Origin: Saprospiraceae bacterium
GTDB lineage: Bacteria > Bacteroidota > Bacteroidia > Chitinophagales > Saprospiraceae
Direction of reading: 5' to 3'
Assembly (NCBI GenBank): GCA_041392805.1
Contig: JAWKLJ010000001.1
Coordinates: 4,772,501 to 4,836,500, forward strand
DNA length: 64,000 nt
Shown here piece after piece: positions 17,112 through 26,402 of this stretch (its first letter is position 1; each line of letters begins with the position of its first letter). The notes beneath the pieces were generated by a model. That model made no database searches, had not been told where the DNA came from, and saw nothing but the letters and a program-made list of their open reading frames with translations. The translations under genes and the position numbers were made by a program.

Positions 17112-18764
17112 TTACAGTTGGTCAAAAAATCTTTTTTCCAACATTTTGCAGAGCGCATGATATACAGGCAAGTGCAGTTCCTGAACATCTGCCGTTTCCG
17201 TTCCGTCTACACCTATTGTTACATCACAAATTTCTTTTAGCTGGCCTCCCATTTTCCCCGTCAAGCCAATTGTCCTTAAACCAATGGCTTTGGCCACCAA
17301 AACTGCATTAAGGACATTCTCCGAATTACCGGAAGTTGAAATAGCCAGTAAGACGTCTCCCGGATCGCCATACCCGATGACCTGCTGGGCAAAGACCAAT
17401 TTCGGGTCAACATCATTGGAGAATGCGGTGTTGAGCGCATTGTGGCAAGTCAGGGAAATTGCTCTCAGGGTGGGTTGCAGCTTTTCTGCCAGATAGGTTC
17501 CCTTTTCCTTGGAGACAGCAGCGAGTTTGCGCTTGATCTCATTGGAAAGAACTCTGTTATAGGTAAAACTCTTCATGAGTTCTCCAACGATATGTTCTGA
17601 ATCTGCCGCACTCCCTCCATTTCCGCAAATCAATAATTTATGATTATTTGAATAGCATTCGCATAGTAAGTTAAAAGCTTCTTTGATATCTGCGATAGAA
17701 GAAGAAAGCAAAGGGTGCCGCGTTAGGGTTTGCTCCAGGACCTGTTCCAGTTTCTCTTGTACAGGCTGGTTTGTCTCATTTTTAGTTCTATTCACGGTTG
17801 AGTTACCCATTATAGCCACACTAAGGCTGGCATAATCTCCAACCTGATTTCCCAGGGCAGCCGGAACAACCTCACAAACTTTAGCCGCGGCTGGAATAGC
17901 TTCCTTTTCAATAACCTCCGTGCAAGTTTTTTCAAAGAGGTGTGGATTTCTGGCATAAACCCCGCCAATGACGATGCGTTGCGGATTAAACGTATCCATG
18001 AGGATAGAAAGACCAATCCCAAGATATTTGCCGGATATTTCAAATATTTCGATGGCGGTTTGGTCACCTTTAGCAGCTGCCTCTGCCAGGTCCTTGGTAG
18101 TAAGTGCATCCAATTGGCTTTCCCTCTCAATGAAAGAGACTTTTTCCCCATTCTGCATTTTTCGATGGATCATTGCACGAGCCATCCGGGCAATGCCCGC
18201 TCCACTACAAAAACCTTCGAATGAACCATGTTTGCCAAACCCTTCCGGTCCGTCATCGGCTAATCGAATATGACCGATCTCTCCAGCCAGATCATTCGTG
18301 CCGGTGTAAAGTTGACCATTTAAGATCAGACCTGCGCCCAATCCGGTACCAAAAGTCAGAAAGATCATATTATTTGTGCCCTTCCCTGCACCAAAAAAGA
18401 ACTCTGCTAAGGCACAAGCATTGGCATCATTTTGCAGAAATACGGGCACATTAAATTGATCTTCAAAAAGTTGGGTAATAGGAATATTATCCCATCCGGG
18501 CAAGTTCGGAGGTGATTGGATCAATCCCCGTGAACTGTCCAGAGGTCCACCACAACTGATGCCAATTGCCGCCAAAGTATAGTCCTTAAATCTATTGATG
18601 ATGGTCGAGGCATTTTCTATTAGCTTGTGAATAGTATATTCTGCCTCCTGGCCAGTTTCTGTGGTAAATTGGATCCTTTCCAAAATCTCCATTTGTTCCG
18701 TACCAGCCAATACGGCACATTTAGTCCCACCAATATCGATTCCTAGAAAATACGTTTTTTTCAA
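17112..18764 (-). CDS. ROK sugar kinase fused to GmhA-like SIS sugar-phosphate isomerase
   Basis: A 550-residue two-domain protein. Residues 1-325 are a ROK-family kinase: FLGIDIGGTKCAVLAG (ATP phosphate loop), FLQNDANACALAEFFFGAGK with the catalytic Asp, and FLTFGTGLGAGLI. The zinc-binding C-x-C-G-x2-G-C motif of most ROK proteins is not present (FGKHGSFEGFCSGAG instead). Residues 345-550 are a SIS isomerase of the sedoheptulose-7-phosphate/GmhA type: CGNGGSAADSEH at 380-391, STSGNSENV at 476-484 and VQELHLPVYH with the catalytic Glu/His at 528-536. The fusion would phosphorylate a sugar and isomerise or epimerise the phosphate. Cytoplasmic. In this locus the substrate is probably mannose or a derivative, but that is inference. 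Confidence 0.88.
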   Translation of the reverse strand: MKKTYFLGIDIGGTKCAVLAGTEQMEILERIQFTTETGQEAEYTIHKLIENASTIINRFKDYTLAAIGISCGGPLDSSRGLIQSPPNLPGWDNIPITQLFEDQFNVPVFLQNDANACALAEFFFGAGKGTNNMIFLTFGTGLGAGLILNGQLYTGTNDLAGEIGHIRLADDGPEGFGKHGSFEGFCSGAGIARMARAMIHRKMQNGEKVSFIERESQLDALTTKDLAEAAAKGDQTAIEIFEISGKYLGIGLSILMDTFNPQRIVIGGVYARNPHLFEKTCTEVIEKEAIPAAAKVCEVVPAALGNQVGDYASLSVAIMGNSTVNRTKNETNQPVQEKLEQVLEQTLTRHPLLSSSIADIKEAFNLLCECYSNNHKLLICGNGGSAADSEHIVGELMKSFTYNRVLSNEIKRKLAAVSKEKGTYLAEKLQPTLRAISLTCHNALNTAFSNDVDPKLVFAQQVIGYGDPGDVLLAISTSGNSENVLNAVLVAKAIGLRTIGLTGKMGGQLKEICDVTIGVDGTETADVQELHLPVYHALCKMLEKRFFDQL

Positions 18765-18794
18765 ACCGATGAACTTTAAGTTTGAGATGAAGAA

Positions 18795-18865
18795 GGTGAC
18801 ACCTTTTTGCTAATAAAATCCTCGAATTCGCATTCCTTTTCACAAAAAAGCAAAAAGATGTCACC
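18795..18865. repeat. 71-bp intergenic inverted repeat
   Basis: GGTGACACCTTTTTGC (18795-18810) pairs with GCAAAAAGATGTCACC (18850-18865), 15 of 16 matching, around a 39-bp AT-rich loop. It lies between the beta-helix gene stop and the ROK/SIS start, so it could end transcription of the former or be a small mobile palindrome. Confidence 0.6.
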
Positions 18866-18901
18866 ACGAAGCCAAAATCCCGGAAGGCTCCTGTAAAGAA
18901 T

Positions 18902-21900
18902 TTACTTCGTCACCATCATCTTGTGAGTACTTCTGAAATTATCTGCCTCAAAGGTGAACAAGTACATACCTGTAGAGACAGCAGAAGCATCCCAAGTAAC
19001 ATTATGAGGTCCTTCACCTAAAACGCCATCGACCAAGGTGGCTATTTTCTGTCCAACCATGTTATAAACAGTTAGCCTCACCTGAGTCCGCTCTTTCAAA
19101 GCGAATTGAATAATAGTTGAGTTTTTAAGAGGATTAGGGAAGTTTTTAGCTGGTTCTATGAATATATTTTCTTTCTCTTCAACATCTGTAACCAAAGCTG
19201 CATTATATCCATTGATGATACCAGCCAAAGCGTTCGCCGGATCGTAGGTATCAATTTCACTAGTCCAGTGTAAGGCGCCGATTGTATGTCCATCTATTGT
19301 TGAATTGAATTCAGGATTGATGGAAAAATCTTCGATCAAATCAGAAATTTTAGTGATCCCATCTCCGTCCTCTGTTTCAATGCCTGGTATAGTGGTCGGA
19401 TCAAAATCGCCAAACACATAACCGCTCATATCTGGCGTTCGTGTTTCATCAGGAACTTCATACCTTAAGCGCAGCCAAATAGCCAACTGTTCTGCATCAG
19501 CTACGGATAGTGCCTCGGTTGCTAACTGTGGATCCTGATCCAATATATTGTCCTCTTCAATTATTCCCGCATAATTAGTAAACAAATCCATTTCTCTTTG
19601 TCCCATCCACACTGGTGGCACATTTACATCATGAGGTCCTTGTATTCCAAACCATCTAAGGTACGATACCGGATTGTCCGCTATCGTATTATACTCTCCT
19701 TTCCAATACGGATTCATCTTCGTTGAGTCAATGTAATGAATATTGTTGGAAACATAGATTTTATAATTATTTATATCATTGTAAGGATCTACTAAAGCCG
19801 TCTGGCCTGCATTCATTGCATATGCAGGAATGGCTTTTGTTCCTATTTTAATATCTAGGGTGTCAAGCGCAATAATTCCAAAACGTGCTCCATCAGGATT
19901 TGCCGATATATAGTTAAAATCCTCTCCCATCACATTACAGTTGTAGAACAAGTTGTTGGTGATATACGCCTCATAGAAATAAGGGTTTAGGTTGACAAAC
20001 GTACTGTTATTGATAAATGTGTTGTGATTGATGAGGGCATATCTTACAAATTGTGATTGTATAAGCAACGACACTCCACCGCCTGAAACCGTATTATTCT
20101 CGAATATCAAACGCTCAAGGGGGACCCCTTTTGCGTCAAAGACGTTTCCGGCCCATTGTTGACCTTGCACAAAGAAATCCCGAAAATAATTATTTCTAAA
20201 TTCCATTGTAAGTCCTTGAGGTACATCTTGCAACATGAAACCTCTTTCAGCGAATTCAAAAATGCAATCCTCTACAATTAAACTTCTATCATTTCCAAAT
20301 AATCGGAAAATATAACTACCCCATCTGCCACCTTCGTCATTACGGCCTTGAATATGGAGGTTCTTTAGCTCTAAACTACTTGTAATCCTATTTTGTCCTG
20401 GTGCAACACCGTTATTCACAAGAGGAATAATAACTGGCTTTTTGCCTCCAGTAGCTCCCACTATTCTAATGGTTCCACCGTCGTTTTCCACATTAATAGC
20501 TGAAAAAACAAAATGAAAACCTTCTTCCAGCTTATAAACTCTGTTTGGGTGAAGGCGATTACCATTTGCATCAACATCTCCGTTAATGGTCGTTTCTAAT
20601 AAGCCTGCGTTAGTTTGCCCACTAGCGATATATAAAGTATCTGCCAAGGCTGGAGTGATTGCATTATTATAAGCAGTTAGTATACCAGTTAGAGATTCTT
20701 CGGAATCAAAGTCATCTATTTCATTCGTCCAATGTAATGCGCCAATGGAATGTCCGTCGTTGGTAGAAATGAAGCTCGAACTAATAGAAAAGTCTTCGGT
20801 TAGGTCAGAAATTTTAGTGATCCCATCTCCGTCCTCTGTTTCAATACCTGGTATAGTGGTTGGATTAAAATCGCCAAACACATAACCGCTCATATCTGGC
20901 GTTCGTGTTTCATCTGGAACTTCATACCTTAAGCGCAGCCAAATAGCCAACTGTTCTGCATCAGCTACGGATAGTGCCTCGGTTGCTAACTGTGGGTCCT
21001 GATCCAGTATATTGTTCTCTTCAACTATTCCCGCATGATTAGCAAACAAATCCATTTCTCTTTGTCCCATCCACACTGGTGGCACATTTACATCATGAGG
21101 TCCTTGTACTCCAAACCATCTAAGGTACGATACAGGATTGTCCGCTACCGTGTTATATGTTCCACTCCAATACGGATTCATTTTTGTTGCGTCAATGTAA
21201 TGAATATTGTCCGCTACATAGATTTTATAATTATCTATATTATCATAAGGAGCTACTAAAGCCGTCTGGCCTGCATTCATTGCATATGCAGGAATGGCTT
21301 TTGTTCCTATTTTAATATCTAGGGTGTCAAGCGCAATAATTCCAAAACGTGCTCCATCAGGATTTGCCAATATATAGTTAAAATCCTCTCCCATCACATT
21401 ACAGTTGTAGAACAAGTTATTGGTGATATACGCCTCATAGAAATAAGGGTTTAGGTTGACAAACGTACTGTTATTGATAAATGTGTTGTGATTGATGAGG
21501 GCATATCTTACAAATTGTGATTGTATAAGCAACGACACTCCACCGCCTGAAACCGTATTATTCTCGAATATCAAACGCTCAAGGGGGACCCCTTTTGCGT
21601 CAAAGACGTTTCCGGCCCATTGTTGACCTTGCACAAAGAAATCCCGAAAATAATTATTTCTAAATTCCATTGTAAGTCCTTGAGGTACATCTTGCAACAT
21701 GAAACCTCTTTCAGCGAATTCAAAAATGCAATCCTCTACAATTAAACTTCTATCATTTCCAAATAATCGGAAAATATAACTACCCCATCTGCCACCTTCG
21801 TCATTACGGCCTTGAATATGGAGGTTCTTTAGCTCTAAACTACTTGTAATCCTATTTTGTCCTGGTGCAACACCGTTATTCACAAGAGGAATAATAACTG

Positions 21901-22189
21901 GCTTTTTGCCTCCAGTAGCTCCCACTATTCTAATGGTTCCACCGTCGTTTTCCACATTAATAGCTGAAAAAACAAAATGAAAACCTTCTTCCAGCTTATA
22001 AACTCTGTTTGGGTGAAGGCGATTACCATTTGCATCAACATCTCCGTTAATGGTCGTTTCTAATAAGCCTGCATTTTCTTGTCCCCCTGCAATATGTATT
22101 GTATCCTGGCTTGCTAGTACTTGTGCATAAGCCATTGCGATTATCATCGCAATAGTACAAGCGACACTTTTAGGTAAAGTTAATTTCAT
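18902..22189 (-). CDS. Tandemly duplicated beta-helix protein with T9SS sorting domain
   Basis: A 1095-residue secreted protein. After a signal peptide (to about residue 26) come two copies of a 488-residue unit (about 28-515 and 516-1003), each with right-handed parallel beta-helix features (LIVEDCIFEFAERGF, LIFENNTVSGGG, ALINHNTFINNS, AYITNNLFYNCN), as in pectate-lyase-like proteins. The C-terminal 85 residues (NFPNPLKNSTIIQFAL, VYNMVGQKIATL, GMYLFTFEADN) form a type IX secretion sorting domain, so it is surface-exposed or released. It probably binds or cleaves a polysaccharide, perhaps as a lyase, but no catalytic residues can be assigned. The central halves of the two units are almost identical at DNA level (see the repeat entries). 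Confidence 0.88.
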   Translation of the reverse strand: MKLTLPKSVACTIAMIIAMAYAQVLASQDTIHIAGGQENAGLLETTINGDVDANGNRLHPNRVYKLEEGFHFVFSAINVENDGGTIRIVGATGGKKPVIIPLVNNGVAPGQNRITSSLELKNLHIQGRNDEGGRWGSYIFRLFGNDRSLIVEDCIFEFAERGFMLQDVPQGLTMEFRNNYFRDFFVQGQQWAGNVFDAKGVPLERLIFENNTVSGGGVSLLIQSQFVRYALINHNTFINNSTFVNLNPYFYEAYITNNLFYNCNVMGEDFNYILANPDGARFGIIALDTLDIKIGTKAIPAYAMNAGQTALVAPYDNIDNYKIYVADNIHYIDATKMNPYWSGTYNTVADNPVSYLRWFGVQGPHDVNVPPVWMGQREMDLFANHAGIVEENNILDQDPQLATEALSVADAEQLAIWLRLRYEVPDETRTPDMSGYVFGDFNPTTIPGIETEDGDGITKISDLTEDFSISSSFISTNDGHSIGALHWTNEIDDFDSEESLTGILTAYNNAITPALADTLYIASGQTNAGLLETTINGDVDANGNRLHPNRVYKLEEGFHFVFSAINVENDGGTIRIVGATGGKKPVIIPLVNNGVAPGQNRITSSLELKNLHIQGRNDEGGRWGSYIFRLFGNDRSLIVEDCIFEFAERGFMLQDVPQGLTMEFRNNYFRDFFVQGQQWAGNVFDAKGVPLERLIFENNTVSGGGVSLLIQSQFVRYALINHNTFINNSTFVNLNPYFYEAYITNNLFYNCNVMGEDFNYISANPDGARFGIIALDTLDIKIGTKAIPAYAMNAGQTALVDPYNDINNYKIYVSNNIHYIDSTKMNPYWKGEYNTIADNPVSYLRWFGIQGPHDVNVPPVWMGQREMDLFTNYAGIIEEDNILDQDPQLATEALSVADAEQLAIWLRLRYEVPDETRTPDMSGYVFGDFDPTTIPGIETEDGDGITKISDLIEDFSINPEFNSTIDGHTIGALHWTSEIDTYDPANALAGIINGYNAALVTDVEEKENIFIEPAKNFPNPLKNSTIIQFALKERTQVRLTVYNMVGQKIATLVDGVLGEGPHNVTWDASAVSTGMYLFTFEADNFRSTHKMMVTK
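19791..20608. repeat. Direct repeat, second unit of the beta-helix gene
   Basis: This stretch of about 818 bp matches 21255-22072 at an offset of 1464 bp. Line-by-line comparison shows only two base differences (one in the TTTGCCGATATATAG region, one in ACAAGTTGTTGGTG). Flanking parts of the unit are clearly more divergent. Confidence 0.9.
21255..22072. repeat. Direct repeat, first unit of the beta-helix gene
   Basis: Partner of 19791-20608, offset 1464 bp (488 codons), so the repeat is in frame. It encodes the N-terminal and helix part of unit 1. Confidence 0.9.
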
Positions 22190-22271
22190 AATAGAAAATT
22201 TTTAGATTAATTAATCAGAAGGAATTGATTAAAGTCGCTATCCTTCTTTCACTGATTTATATTTAAATTGA

Positions 22272-25200
22272 TTACAATCTATACATTGCGCCTAATTGTA
22301 CTCTACTGCCATAAAATTGATTACTTACCGGTAAGCGTATATTACCTGGATAGATTCGGAAGTTCTCATCAACATGCTTAGTAAGGTTGGTTGCGTTCAG
22401 ATAAACATGAAATCCCTTAAAAATGCGTTGCTTCAGACTAATATCCATTAATTGAAATTCATCAATGAAAGCATCTGCAAAAGAGAATCTTGCATCCAAC
22501 CCATTTAATGTTCTACCTTGAAAACGGTAGGACACTCTAGCACTGAATCCATTATAGTCCCATCCAAGAATGAAATTCGAAATAAAGCTAGGCTGGCTAA
22601 CCATCTTTCCTACTCTTGTATTATACTCATAGCCGGGGATATCTTTGGGAAAAAAACCAGAACTATCAACTCCTACCACTATATCTTTAAAATAAGGGTA
22701 CCTCGCCTTGGAATCAATGAATGTTAAATTAACATCAAACACAATGCCCCTTAAGAGCTTATTTTCCAATAGTCCAAAGTTCTTACTCCAGGATAATTCA
22801 ACTCCTATATACTCCGCCTTTTCAGGATTATTAATGGGTATTACGGTCTCACTAGAGTTCTCTAAATCATTGATAGGATAGAAATCAGTTGCTGGCAAAG
22901 ATTCTACAAATCCCTCAGGAGCTTTCCTTATTCGATCATTTCTAAGCGGAAAATAGTTGGGAAGGTCGTTAATGAAGTTATCTATCCGTTTGTAAAAAGG
23001 ATTGATCGTTAGCAACCCAAATTTACTATTGTAAACTTCTAACGAAATGTCATAATTCCAAGCTGTAGAGGGTTCTAAGAATGGATTACGCGACTGAAAA
23101 GAGTTGGAATTTGGATCAACAATAGTTCGAGGAGATAAATCTATAAAATTAGGTCGAGCCACACTCTTGTACACGGCTCCTCTTAAAGCTACCGATTTAT
23201 TAATTTTATATTTTGCATTTATGGATGGAAAATATAAATGATTATTTCGCTTGGCAGACACCGAATCTGGAATCCCAGTGACTCCACTTGTGTTAACAGG
23301 ATTTGTTAATATCGCAAAGGCATCATATTGGGTATTAACTTTTTCCGTACGAATCCCAGGTACTAGTAAAAGATTTCCAATATTTAATTCTGCCATTATG
23401 TAAGCTGCCAAGTGCTCTTCTCTATTGTTGTAATCGTTCTGATAACTTTGGTTACCTCTCGAATTAAATAAAGCAGGGAGGCTTTCCAGGAGTTGGGATT
23501 GCATACCTTTCATCAAGTTGATATCCGGTGACCATGTCAAAGTATAGGTCCCATCGATAAATTGGCCAGGATTATAATTTGGATCAATAAAGTTAGATCC
23601 AGGTATTCCCTCCAGATTCCCGGCGGGCCAATCTACCCAAGGAAATAAATCTAGGTATGGGCTTCTGGTACCCTGCCCTCTACCGGCACGATAATCTACA
23701 AAACGCTGCTCTTGGTCGCTTACCCTTTCTAATAAATGGTATTTTCCTCCAACTGAAAACACTCCTTTTATTCCTATATTTTCAAGTTTAAACGGAATAC
23801 GCCAATCAAAATCCAGGTCATAGTTTTTATCTGTTAGTTCTGAATTATTAATATCATCCGTTCGAAGATTATTATCGGCTATATTAGTTCCTCCATACTG
23901 ATTGAGAATATCTTCCGGCTTTGCGAATATCAAGAGTTCCTGATTTATATTCGGAGCTGTTGTGCTGTTCTCCAAAAATGGAAATATATAATCAAGGCCA
24001 TCTGTTTTTGCATAAGTATGTGATAAGCTCAAATTAAATTCTGTACCAAGAAATCGTAATTTGTTTTCCACTAAATAGGTGGTATTTAGCATTTCAAATA
24101 CACCGGATGATGCCCTAAGGGCAAAAGGATTTCTAGCACTCGTAAAATCATACCGCTCCCCTCTGTTGATTACATCATCGGTTGATCTATTTATAAGACT
24201 CAAAAATTTCACATCATATATATCGCTTTTAAAATCTAGGACCATGCTTAATCCCATTCGTTCCCTTGTAGTATTCACTAAATTTAAGTTAGCACCAAGG
24301 GTTCTTGATATATAGTATTGCTCACCAGTAAGGTTACCTTCAGAATCTAGTTTTTGTCTTAGAACCGGGCCTGAATAATCAGCTCCAAAGCGATGAGAAG
24401 AAAGTTGTTTTCGTTGATAAGTTCCCTGGGCCTTTATTCCAAATTTCTTTTTCAAAAAACGGGTAGAACCTCCCACGGAAGTTTTTGAATCACCAATGGT
24501 TGAGAGTAGGTCATTGTAGGCAATTTCTGACATGGCGTTAAAACTAGGGGCTTCTTTCGCGGTGGCTAACTGCAAGTCAACCGTGCCTCCTATGGCGCTC
24601 GCATCCATATCCGCACGCAGGGTTTTGGAAACTTCTACACCAGATAGCATTTCACCTTGTATAAGGCCCAAATCGGCACTTCTATCACTCGCATTAGTAG
24701 AAGCCATTTTAACCCCTCCAATGGTTACATTATTTTGCGCCGGCCCTACCCCCCTAATTATGACCTTATTAGCTTCTCCAGAAGAACGTTGTAAAGAAAT
24801 ACCCGGCAGACGGCCAATAGATTCTGCGGCATTCGCATCTGGCAATTCCTGCATCTTCTCGGAAGAAATAACATTGACAATTTTGTTAGAGGATAACTGT
24901 TTGAAAACGGCTGCCATTTGCCCCTTCACCTGAACAGAGACCACTACTTCCTCCAGTTGAGATCCGCTATTCAATTCAACATTAACTATAAGCGTTTCAT
25001 TAGCTTTTACAATTACTTGTTTTTCAACCTTCTGATAACCTATATAGGTATACTGCAAGGTATATGTTCCAGGAGCAATTTCAACTTCATAGTTTCCGTC
25101 CACATCTGTTGTGACACCGTTTGTCGTTTCTACGATGAGTACATTAGCAAAAGCCAAACCCTCATCACTAGCTGCATCTTTAACCTTTCCTGAAATGGTT

Positions 25201-25283
25201 CCGGGAGCTTGCGATAAACTTAGGGTTACTAATCCGCAGCTTAGAACAATAGTGAACAGGATGGAGAGTAATTTGTGGTTCAT
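22272..25283 (-). CDS. TonB-dependent receptor (no SusD partner)
   Basis: A 1003-residue outer-membrane receptor. Signal peptide to about residue 25, then a carboxypeptidase-regulatory-like domain (GTISGKVKDAASDEGLAFAN, residues 27-112), a plug (NKIVNVISSEKMQELPDANA, RLPGISLQR) and a 22-strand barrel ending in aromatic YRL. The plug style, with AAESIGRLPGIS and GVEVSKTLRADMDASAIGG, resembles the TIGR01782 group of carbohydrate receptors rather than classical SusC, and no SusD lipoprotein gene is adjacent. It should import oligosaccharides using the proton-motive force. The promoter region carries a -7 motif and an operator palindrome, suggesting control by the LacI regulator encoded 2.6 kb upstream. 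Confidence 0.93.
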   Translation of the reverse strand: MNHKLLSILFTIVLSCGLVTLSLSQAPGTISGKVKDAASDEGLAFANVLIVETTNGVTTDVDGNYEVEIAPGTYTLQYTYIGYQKVEKQVIVKANETLIVNVELNSGSQLEEVVVSVQVKGQMAAVFKQLSSNKIVNVISSEKMQELPDANAAESIGRLPGISLQRSSGEANKVIIRGVGPAQNNVTIGGVKMASTNASDRSADLGLIQGEMLSGVEVSKTLRADMDASAIGGTVDLQLATAKEAPSFNAMSEIAYNDLLSTIGDSKTSVGGSTRFLKKKFGIKAQGTYQRKQLSSHRFGADYSGPVLRQKLDSEGNLTGEQYYISRTLGANLNLVNTTRERMGLSMVLDFKSDIYDVKFLSLINRSTDDVINRGERYDFTSARNPFALRASSGVFEMLNTTYLVENKLRFLGTEFNLSLSHTYAKTDGLDYIFPFLENSTTAPNINQELLIFAKPEDILNQYGGTNIADNNLRTDDINNSELTDKNYDLDFDWRIPFKLENIGIKGVFSVGGKYHLLERVSDQEQRFVDYRAGRGQGTRSPYLDLFPWVDWPAGNLEGIPGSNFIDPNYNPGQFIDGTYTLTWSPDINLMKGMQSQLLESLPALFNSRGNQSYQNDYNNREEHLAAYIMAELNIGNLLLVPGIRTEKVNTQYDAFAILTNPVNTSGVTGIPDSVSAKRNNHLYFPSINAKYKINKSVALRGAVYKSVARPNFIDLSPRTIVDPNSNSFQSRNPFLEPSTAWNYDISLEVYNSKFGLLTINPFYKRIDNFINDLPNYFPLRNDRIRKAPEGFVESLPATDFYPINDLENSSETVIPINNPEKAEYIGVELSWSKNFGLLENKLLRGIVFDVNLTFIDSKARYPYFKDIVVGVDSSGFFPKDIPGYEYNTRVGKMVSQPSFISNFILGWDYNGFSARVSYRFQGRTLNGLDARFSFADAFIDEFQLMDISLKQRIFKGFHVYLNATNLTKHVDENFRIYPGNIRLPVSNQFYGSRVQLGAMYRL

Positions 25284-25314
25284 AACCGGCTTAATTGAAT
25301 GGTATAATCAAACC

Positions 25315-25332
25315 TGCTAAATCGTTTTAGCA
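25315..25332. promoter_or_regulatory. LacI-type operator before the TonB-dependent receptor
   Basis: TGCTAAATCGTTTTAGCA is an 18-bp near-perfect palindrome with a central CG, the hallmark of LacI-family operators. It starts 32 bp upstream of the receptor start codon. An identical copy, with the same AAAAATAG extension, lies before the symporter gene at 27806. On the minus strand it directly follows the -7 motif TATTTTTG. Confidence 0.82.
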
Positions 25333-25361
25333 AAAATAGAATCTTTTTTTTATTATCGCAA
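25331..25361 (-). promoter_or_regulatory. Bacteroidota promoter of the receptor gene
   Basis: Reading the minus strand, TTG is followed after 20 bases by TATTTTTG, matching the Bacteroidota consensus TTG-N17-23-TAnnTTTG. The operator palindrome overlaps the last bases of the -7 box and the expected start site, so a bound repressor would block initiation. Confidence 0.6.
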
Positions 25362-25403
25362 TAAGACACTTGTTTTTTTTTGTTAAGATGTGCTTGGCTA
25401 AAA

Positions 25404-26402
25404 TTAAATTCGGATTATTTGCTCGTTTTCAGCACTTTTATAGGCAGCGTAAATAATCTTTAAGGTATTGCGAACATCTTCCAGATTAGACAATGGCTCT
25501 CCTTTATCGATCAAGCTGGCGATAAAATATTTAGCTTGATGGTAAAATGAGTTGACATAATCTGCCTCTTCTGCCACCTTTTGTCCATTATGGTAGCAGG
25601 CGTCGCTAATAACAATATTCCCTTTTTCTCCTACAATCTTGATCCCGGACACCACATCGCCATAATTTGAAGAATGACCCTGGCCGATACTGGCAATGGC
25701 GCCGTCTTCATAATAGGCATTGATCATGGCAAAATCCTCTACTTCCATGTGCTTTAGGACTTGTTTGGATTTTAATCCATGAATCAGTTTTGGCATTCCC
25801 AATAAAAATAAAGATTGGTAAACCTGATGATGTCCACTGTCCATAAGCGCCCCCCCTTTGGACAACCCAGCCGAAGCCCTCCAACCATGCGCATGTACCT
25901 CGTTCGAACGGAAACAGGAAATAAAGGAGGAATACACGATGGTACCTAACGCCCCCGAATCAATTATTTCTTTGGCTTTGATCACCGCTGGCCGGTAGAC
26001 AAAATTATGGGAAGGAAATATCAGGAGTTCTTTCTCCCTGGCCTTATCAATGATATCATCCAAATGATCAAAATCGGTTACAACCGGTTTTTCTACCAGC
26101 ACATGTTTGCCCTTATCCAAAGCCTGTATGATATGATCGTAGTGATAGGGATTAATACTGGCAATTACCAGGGCCTGTAGTTCCTCATCATCGACCATTT
26201 CCTCAAAATTAGCGTAAGGCTTTATGCCTAGTTTAGCAGCTTTCTTCTCTAATGACTTCCGTTGAAGATTTTGTTTTTCGTCCGCTCCATAGAATTCACG
26301 GGTGCATCCTTTTATTGTTACATTTGGAAGTTTGCTGAAGGCACTCAAATGATAATGAAGCATCATCCCGGAGCCTACAATGCCAAGGTTGATTTTTGTC
26401 AT
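25404..26402 (-). CDS. Gfo/Idh/MocA-family NAD(P)-dependent sugar oxidoreductase
   Basis: A 332-residue protein with an N-terminal Rossmann fold (LGIVGSGMMLHYHLSAFSKL), the family EKPV motif (KHVLVEKPVVTDF) and the C-terminal alpha/beta domain with GGALMDSGHHQVYQ, where His residues are catalytic. Members oxidise or epimerise sugars, inositols or glycosides. Its start overlaps the symporter stop by 4 bp (ATGA), so the two are co-translated. It is cytoplasmic and likely processes the imported sugar. The exact substrate cannot be read from the sequence. Confidence 0.9.
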   Translation of the reverse strand: MTKINLGIVGSGMMLHYHLSAFSKLPNVTIKGCTREFYGADEKQNLQRKSLEKKAAKLGIKPYANFEEMVDDEELQALVIASINPYHYDHIIQALDKGKHVLVEKPVVTDFDHLDDIIDKAREKELLIFPSHNFVYRPAVIKAKEIIDSGALGTIVYSSFISCFRSNEVHAHGWRASAGLSKGGALMDSGHHQVYQSLFLLGMPKLIHGLKSKQVLKHMEVEDFAMINAYYEDGAIASIGQGHSSNYGDVVSGIKIVGEKGNIVISDACYHNGQKVAEEADYVNSFYHQAKYFIASLIDKGEPLSNLEDVRNTLKIIYAAYKSAENEQIIRI

